Source: Monoplex corrugatus (lineage: Eukaryota; Mollusca; Gastropoda; Littorinimorpha; Ranellidae). Taken from it: a DNA stretch of 64,000 bases. Each line of letters opens with the position of its first letter. The first letter of the stretch is position 1. Both the position numbers and the translations under genes were made by a program. The stretch is from positions 1,494,856-1,558,855 of the forward strand of contig JAPXFY010000022.1 of assembly GCA_030674185.1 (NCBI GenBank), in the 5' to 3' direction. The notes beneath the pieces are model-generated. The model did no database searches, was not told the origin of the DNA, and was given only the letters and a program-made list of their open reading frames with translations. This document shows, piece after piece, positions 52,101 through 61,200 of this stretch.

Positions 52101-55100
52101 GTAGAAATGATGTTGGCTTTAAACATTAATGGTAGAAATGATGTTGGCTTTAAACAATGATGATAGAAATGATGTTGGCTTTAAACATTAATGGTAGAAA
52201 TGATGTCGGCTTTAAACATTAATGTAGAAATGATGTTGGCTTTAAACAATGATGATAGAAATGTTGGCTTTAAACATTGATGATAGAAATGATGTTGGCT
52301 TTAAACATTGATGATAGAAATGATTCGGCTTTAAACATTGATGATAGAAATGATGTTGGCTTTAAACATTGATGATAGAAATGATGTCGGCTTTAAACAT
52401 TGATGATAGAATTATGTCGGCTTTAAACGGCTTTAAACATTAATGATAGAAATGATGTTGGCTTTAAACATTAATGATAGAAATGATGTTGGCTTTAAAC
52501 ATTTATGATAGAAATGATGTCGGAGGAATGAAACAACTTTGTTGTGTGTTATGACATGATGTAAAACACGGCAGAAAAAATACAGTATATGGTAGTGGTT
52601 AATGACAAGTGAGTATGGTCTTGTGTCCTATTCTGCCTGCTTCTGTGTGTGTTTGTTTATGTTTTCATTTGTTTGTTTGTTTGTTTGTTTATTGACTTGT
52701 ATTTCTGTCTATTCACCCTCTGTCTCCTTGTTTATTGACTTGTATTATTTCTATCTATTCACCCTCAGTCCGGAGACAGAAGTACAGGAAGGAGGAATTC
52801 AGAGACAGCTTTGGCAGCTCCTGACATCACTCAAGTGTCGCCCCCTGCTGGTGAGTTCTTTATCCTAGTGTCACCCCTGCTGGTGAGTTGTGAATTATCC
52901 TGGAGTTGGTTGTGTTGTTTGTTGAGGGGGCAGGATCTTCTCTTGGGTGTGATCTGACATCAACTCTGATTTTAGCTACATGTACACCTGAAACTCTTAA
53001 ACCTCTAGAGTAAACAATTTAGAGATGTTGAAGTGAAAATCATGTTCACAGTTCATCCAACATTGCATAAATAAGTGGAAATGTAGCAACAATTGTTATA
53101 ATGTTGTCATGTTAACCCAACATTGCATAAGTATGTGGGAATGTACCAACAGTCTTGTTATAATGTTGTCATGTTAACCCAACATTGCATAAGTATGTGG
53201 CAATGTAGCAACAGTCATGTTATAATGTTGTCATGTTAACCCAACATTGCATAAGTATGTGGGAATGTAGCAACAGTCATGTTATAATGTTGTCATGTTA
53301 ACCCAACATTGCATAAGTATGTGGAAATGTAGCAACAGTCATGTTATAATGTTGTCATGTTAACCCAACATTGCATAAGTATGTGGGAAATGTACCAACA
53401 GTCTTGTTATAATGTTGTCATGTTAACCCAACATTGCATAAGTATGTGGAAATGTACCAACAGTCTTGTTATAATGTTGTCATGTTAACCCAACATTGCA
53501 TAAGTATGTGGGAATGTAGCAACAGTCATGTTATAATGTTGTCATGTTAACCCAACATTGCATAAGTATGTGGAAATGTACCAACAGTCTTGTTATAATG
53601 TTGTCATGTTAACCCAACATTGCATAAGTATGTGGGAATGTACCAACAGTATTTATATGTTGTTCATGTTAACCCAACATTGCATAAGTATGTGGAAATG
53701 TACCAACAGTCATGTTATAATGTTGTCATGTTAACCCAACATTGCATAAGTATGTGGAAATGTACCAACAGTCTTGTTATAATGTTGTCATGTTAACCCT
53801 TTGACTCCTGCATCTATCCCCCAACTGCAAAAACGTATCCCTGTGACTCCCTCACCCTATCCACCAGCTTCCTGCAGGGTCAAGTTTTTGCTTTGCTAGC
53901 ATGGTTGGCAGAGCAGGATGCTTATGGACGGTGTGTGGGAGTCAAAGGGTTAAATATTTAAGCCCACGGTTCGTTTGTTGTAATGTTGTCATGGTGTTGT
54001 GTTGTCATGGTGTCGTGTTGTCACGGTGTTGTTGTCATGGTGTTGTGTTGTCATGGTGTTGTGTTGTCATGGTGTTGTGTTGTCATGGTGTTGTGTTGTC
54101 ATGGTGTTGTGTTGTCATGGTGTCGTGTTGTCATGATGTCGTGTTGTCATGGTGTTGTGTTGTCATGGTGTTGTGTTGTCATGGTGTTGTGTTGGTTGTC
54201 ATGGTGTGTTTGTCAGTGGTGTCATGGTGTTGTGTTGTCATGGTGTTGTGTTATGGTGTTGTGTTGTCATGGGTGTGTGTTCTCATGGTGTTGTGTTGTC
54301 GTGGTGTCGTGTTCTCATGGTGTCATGGTGTCGTGTTCTCATGGTGTCATGTTGTCATGGTATCTGTCCACAGTTCAGTTCAGTATCGGTACACACCCAA
54401 CATGGGCACATGGAAACGTACCGGCAGTTTTGGTGGTCCTGCCCCCTCCACTTCGCCACTGAGGAGATCAGGTACATGTTGTTGGTGTTGTTGTGTGTGT
54501 GTGTGTCAGTTCTGCTGTGTGTGTGTCATGTTCTGTGCGTCGTGTGTGTGGGGGAGTGGTGGGGGAACAGAAGGTCAGTACAGGTGGAAAAGTCGTGTGT
54601 GTGTGTGGGGAGCGGGGAACAAAAGCTAGGTGAAATGTGTAGTTGGTGAAGTGTGTGGTGTGTGTGGGGGGGGGGAGGGGTGAAGAGGGAAAGGAGGGAA
54701 GACTTGTATTCTAATACACTAATGGAGTAATACACTTACTCACCTGTATGTACATGTACCTGTACCGATGTAGACACTCGCTCACATCCATATACGCTCA
54801 TACGCTCACATTCTTTCTTCTCTCACATTGTGCACATACTGTTGCATTCATAGTTTGCTTTGTATTGCCTTGTCTCCAGCTTTTTGTCTGATCCTTTGTT
54901 TGCTTTGTCTCCAGTTTTTGTCTGATCCTTTGTTTTGCTTTGTCTCCAGCTTTTTGTCTGATCCTTTGTTTTGCTTTGTCTCCAGCTTTTTGTCTGATCC
55001 TTTGTTTTGCTTTGTCTCCAGCTTTTTGTCTGATCCTTTGTTTTGCTTTGTCTCCAGCTTTTTGTCTGATCCTTTGTTTTGCTTTGTCTCCAGCTTTTTG

Positions 55101-55236
55101 TCTGATCCTTTGTTCTGCTTTGTCTCCAGCTTTTTGTCTGATCCTTTGTTCTGCTTTGTCTCCAGCTTTTTGTCTGATCCTCACTCTCTGCTTTTCTGTT
55201 TTTATCTTGCTTCTCTGTCTGCCTTCTGTCTTCCTC

Positions 55237-55275
<39 letters not shown>

Positions 55276-58200
55276 CGTCTGTCTGTTTGTCTGTCTGTTT
55301 GTCTGTCTGTCTGTCTTTGTCTGTTGTCTGTCTGTCTGTCTGTCTGTTTGTGTCTGCTGTTTGTCTGTCTGTCTGTCTGTTTGTGTCTGTCTGTCTGTCT
55401 TGGTTTCTGTGTTCTGCTTTGTCTGTCTGTCTGTCTGTCTTTGTTATGTCTGCTGTTGTCTGTCTGTCTGTCTGGTCTGTCTGTCTGTGTGTGTGTTCTG
55501 CTGTTCTGTCTGTCTGTCTGTCTGTCTTATGGTGTTTAGTGTTCTCGCTGTTTGTCTGTCTGTCTGTCTGTTTGTGTCTGTCTGTCTGTCTTTGTTGTGT
55601 TCTGTGTCTGTCTGTCTGTCTGTCTATGGTGTTTAGTGTTCTGCTGTTTGTGTCTGTCTGTTGTGTCTGTTGTCTGGTCTGTCTGTCTGTGTCTCTCTGT
55701 CTTCTGTGTCTCTCTGTCTGTCTGTCTGTGTCTGTCTCATGGTGTTTAGTGTTCTGCTGTTTGTCTGTCTGTCTGTCTGTCTCTGTCTGTCTGTCTGTTC
55801 TGTCTGTCTGTCTGTGTCTCTGTCTCTGTCTGTCTGTCTGTGTCTCTCTGTCTGTGTCTCTCTGTCTGTCTGTTGTGTCTGTCTCATGGTGTTTAGTGTT
55901 CTGCTGTTTGTCTGTCTCTGTCTGTCTGTCTCTGTCTGTCTGTCTGTCTCATGGTGTTTAGTGTTCTGCTGTTTGTCTGTCTGTGTCTGTTTGTGTCTGT
56001 CTGTCTGTCTGTTTATGTCTGTCTGTCTGTTTTGTGTCTGTCTCGTGGTGTTTAGTGTTCTCCTGTTTGTCTCTGTCCGTCTGTCTGTCTGTCCGTCTGT
56101 CTGTCTGTCTCGTGGTATTTACTGTTCTCTTGTTTGCACTGCTCTCATGATTTCACTTTTTTCTGTGAAAAGAAATAACTTGACACAGGCTTACTTTTAT
56201 ATTCTTGCTTGTTAGTCTTGTGGGATTAACACGCTCTTGTGGGGTTAAGATATGTGCTTCTGTATATAGGGTTAATGTAAAGTTGTGCTTGTTGCTTTTG
56301 TAGGGGCTGAATTATGTGCCCCTGTTTACTGTTCTCTCTGTTTTGCTCTGAATTTTAATTTTTTTTTATATTTTGTCGTATTCTCATCCTTCCTTTCCGC
56401 TTTCTGTCATTGTCCGTTCACCGCCATCAGGGAAAACAGACAGACAAACATTAGTGCCCAACCCCCACTATTTTCATCCATTTGCTGGCTGGCCGCTGTC
56501 TGACGTCTTGTGGGCATGGTAACTTTCAGTCAGCTGTTCCCCTGGTTCCTGCTTCGCTCCCCACCATCCCTGCAGTGCCCCCTCCCCCCTCCCCACCGTT
56601 GCTGGCTCCTCCGCCGGTCACTACCACTACCACCACCCTTACCACCCCCCTCCTCACCACACCTACAACCCGTACTACCCCGCGCAAGACCCCTACGGCT
56701 TCCAGGACCCCAAGTTCCACCGCTACCCCACGGTGCCAGACTGCACCGCCCTGGTGGCCTACCCACCCCGTGAAGGTAGGTATCAGGACAGGGACAGTGT
56801 GTCAGTGTTTGGCACTACACCCTCACTTTAACTCTGAGCTGATGGGGACAATTAACCCAACACTTGATTTTTACTGTTCTGTTTGTTGTATACCACTTTA
56901 ATGGTCACAGACGTTGAAACAGCTAACCTTTTGCTGACGTGGACAGTCAGCCCACACTTTGATTTCCACTGTTCGTTTGTATACCACCTAATAGCCAGAC
57001 GTTGGAACCATCAACGCTTTACTGATGTGGACAGTCAACCCAACACTTTGTTTTTTACTGTTCTGTTTGTATACTTGTTTTTACTGTTCTGTTGGATACC
57101 ACCTAATAGTCACAGAGGTTGAAACAATGAACCCTTTGCTGACATAGACAAGCGTTCTGATTGTGTGTGTGTGTGTAATGTCGTAAACGTTAATGTAGGT
57201 TGTTTCAGCGTCTTTTCATAACAATAACATAAAGCCTTTTCCTTTCTTGTTTATGTATTCACATTTTTGACATTAGTCATTTTATATGAATTATTTTTAG
57301 TTGATTTAAAGATAGGACACAGATATTTTAACCTTTGACTTCGCACCTTATCCACTAGAAAAATTAACCCTTTGACTCCCTCACCCATGTGGATAGGGTG
57401 AGAGAGTCAGGTTGAGTTTTTGCTTTGCTAACGTCAGGGAGTCAGGGGGTTAAAGCACTGAATCAGACAAATGGCACAGAAAAAAACGAAAATTCCCAGG
57501 TTGAAAAATGGCACAGGCAGCATGTTTTTTTCTTTTTTTTCTTCTTTTTTTTTTTAGCTCCAATAAATCAGAGGAGGCAGTGTATAAAGTTGTTGGTGTC
57601 TTGTCATGCAGGTGTGTTGTCACAAAATCATGTTCTTTTTTAATTTTATTTTAAATTGTAGTGGGTGTCCTTTTTTTCAGAAAGCCTGGTGGTGGCAGTT
57701 GTGCTTTATCATCTGTTTGGATGAGGTTTTTTGTTTTGTTATTGGTTGTGCATTGTGAGGACATTATGTCGGTCATTGTGTTTTGTCACAGGGTGGGGAT
57801 TGTGTTGTATCGAATTATGGTTGTGATGGTTGTAGTTTATGAAATATGGTGGTGATGGGGTGATGGTTGTAGTTTATGAAAGATGATGGTGGTGGTGATG
57901 GTTGTAGTTTATGAAAGATGATGGTGATGGTTGTAGTTTATGAAAGATGGTGGTGATGGTTGTAGTTTATGAAAGATGATGGTGGTGGTTGTAGTTTATG
58001 AAAGATGATGGTGGTGGTTGTAGTTTATGAAAGATGATGGTGGTGGTTGTAGTTTATGAAAGATGATGGTGATGGTTGTAGTTTATGAAAGATGATGGTG
58101 GTGGTTGTAGTTTATGAAAGATGATGGTGATGGTTGTAGTTTATGAAAGATGATGGTGGTGGTTGTAGTTTATGAAAGATGATGGTGGTGGTTGTAGTTT

Positions 58201-61200
58201 ATGAAATATGGTGGTGATGGTTGTAGTTTATGAAAGATGATGGTGATGGTTGTAGTTTATGAAAGATGATGGTGGTGGTTGTAGTTTATGAAAGATGGTG
58301 GTGATGGTTGTAGTTTATGAAAGATGATGGTGATGGTTGTAGTTTATGAAAGATGATGGTGGTGGTTGTAGTTTATGAAATATGGTGGTGATGGTTGTAG
58401 TTTATGAAAGATGGTGGTGATGGTTGTAGTTTATGAAAGATGATGATGGTGATGGGTGTAGTTTATGAAATATGATGGTGGTGGTGATGGTTGTAGTTTA
58501 TGAAGGATGATAGTGGTGGTGATGGTTGTAATTTATGAAATATGATGGTGGTGATGTTTGTAGTTTATGAAGGATGATAGTAGTGATGGTTGTAATTTAT
58601 GAAAGATGATGATGGTGATGGTTGTAGTTTATGAAGGATGATAGTAGTGATGGTTGTAGTTTATGAAAGATGATGGTGGTGGTGATGGTTGTAGTTTATG
58701 AAAGATGATGGTGGTGGTGGTGATGGTTGTAGTTTTGAAAGATGATGGTGGTGGTGATGGTTGTAGTTTATGAAAGATGATGGTGGTGGTGGTGATGATT
58801 GTAGTTTATGAAAGATGATGGTGGTGGTGATGGTTGTAGTTTATGAAAGATGATGGTGGTGGTGGTGATGGTTGTAGTTTATGAAAGATGATGGTGGTGG
58901 TGGTGATGGTTGTAGTTTATGAAAGATGATAGTGGTGGTGATGGTTGTAGTTTATGAAAGATGATGGTGGTGGTGGTGTGGTTGTAGTTTATGAAAGTGA
59001 TGGGTGGTGTGGTTGTAGTTTATGAAGATGATGGTGGTGGTGATGGTTGTAGTTTATGAAAGATGATGGTGGTGGTGATGGTTGTAGTTTATGAAAGATG
59101 ATGGTGGTGGTGGTGATGGTTGTAGTTTATGAAAGATGATAGTGGTGGTGATGGTTGTGTTTATGAAGATGATGGTGGTGGTGGTGATGGTTGTATTTAT
59201 GAAGGATGATAGTGGTGGTGTGGTTGTAATTTATGAAAGATGATGGTGGTGGTGGGTGATGGTTGTTTTATGAAGTGATGGTGGTGGTGGTTGTAGTTTA
59301 TGAAAGATGATGATGGTGGTGATGGTTGTAGTTTATGAAAGATGGTGGTGGTGGGTGGTTGTAGTTTATGAAGATGGTGGTGGTGGTGATGGTTGTAGTT
59401 TATGAAGGAGATAGTGGTGGTGGTGGTTGTAGTTTATGAAGATGATGGTGGTGGTGGTGGTTGTAGTTTATGAAAGATGATGGTGGTGGTGATGGTTGTA
59501 GTTTATGAAAGATGATGGTGGTGGTGATGGTTGTAGTTTATGAAGATGATGGTGGTGGTGATGATTGTAGTTTATGAAAGATGATGATGGTGGTGATGGT
59601 TGTAGTTTATGAAAGTGATGGTGGTGGTGATGATGGTTGTAGTTTATGAAAGATGATGGTGGTGGTGATGGTTGTAGTTTATGAAAGATGATGGTGGTGG
59701 GTGATGGTTGTAGTTTATGAAAGTTGATGGTGGTGGTGATGATGGTTGTAGTTTATGAAAGATGATGGTGGTGGTGATGGTTGTAGTTTATGAAATGATG
59801 ATGGTGGTGGTGGTGATGGTTGTAGTTTATGAAGGTGATGGTGGTGGTGATGGTTGTAGTTTATGAAAGATGATGGTGGTGGTGATGGTTGTAGTTTATG
59901 AAAGATGATGTGGTGGTGATGGTTGTAGTTTATGAAAGATGATGTGGTGGTGGTGATGGTTGTAGTTTATGAAAGATGATGGTGGTGGTGATGGTTGTAG
60001 TTTATGAAGTGATGTGGTGGTGGTGTGGTTGTAGTTTATGAAAGATGTGGTGGTGGTGTGATGGTTGTAGTTTATGAAAGATGATGTGGTGGTGGTGATG
60101 GTTGTAGTTTATGAAAGTGATGGTGGTGGTGATGGTTGTAGTTTATGAAGATGATGGTGGTGGATGATGGTTGTAGTTTATGAAGATGATGGTGGTGGTG
60201 ATGGTTGTAGTTTATGAAAGATGATGTGTGGTGGTGATGGTTGTAGTTTATGAAGATGATGTGGTGGTGTGATGGTTGTAGTTTATGAAAGATGATGGTG
60301 GTGGTGATGGTTGTAGTTTATGAAAGATGATTGGTGGTGGTGATGGTTGTAGTTTATGAAGGATGATGGTGGTGGTGATGGTTGTAGTTTTGAAAGATGA
60401 TGGTGGTGGTGATGGTTGTGTTTATGAAAGATGATGGTGGTGGTGGTGATGGTTGTAGTTTATGAAAGATGATGGTGGTGGTGATGGTTGTAGTTTATGA
60501 AAGATGATGGTGGTGGTGATGGTTGTAGTTTATGAAAGATGTGGTGGTGGTGATGGTTGTAGTTTATGAAGATGATGGTGGTGGTGATGGTTGTAGTTTA
60601 TGAAGGATGATGGTGGTGGTGATGGTTGTAGTTTATGAAAGATGATGTGGTGGTGATGGTTGTAGTTTATGAAGATGATGGTGGTGGATGGTTGTAGTTT
60701 ATGAAGATGATGGTGGTGGTGATGGTTGTAGTTTATGAAAGATGATGGTGGGGGTGATGGTTGTAGTTTATGAAAGATGATGTGGTGGTGATGGTTGTAG
60801 TTTATGAAAGATGATGGTGGTGGTGATGGTTGTGTTTATGAAGATGAGTGGTGGTGGTGATGGTTGTAGTTTATGAAAGATGATGGTGGTGGTGATGGTT
60901 GTAGTTTATGAAAGATGTGGTGGTGTGGTGATGGTTGTAGTTTATGAAAGATGATGGTGGTGGTGTGGTTGTGTTAGTTTATGAAAGATGATGGTGGTGG
61001 TGATGGTTGTAGTTTATGAAAGATGATGGTGGTGATGGTTGTAGTTTATGAAAGATGATGGTGGTGGTGATGGTTGTAGTTTATGAAAGATGATGGTGGT
61101 GGTGATGGTTGTAGTTTATGAAGAGAGGGGTGATGGTGGTGGGGGTGTGTGTGTAGTTTATGAAAGAGATGATGGTGGTGGTGATGGTTGTAGTTTATGA

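Noticed and set aside
54828..55961. 377-codon Cys/Leu/Ser/Val frame as a membrane protein
   Set aside because: Reading of the CTTTGTCTCCAG and (TCTG)n arrays; hydrophobicity is a composition artefact.
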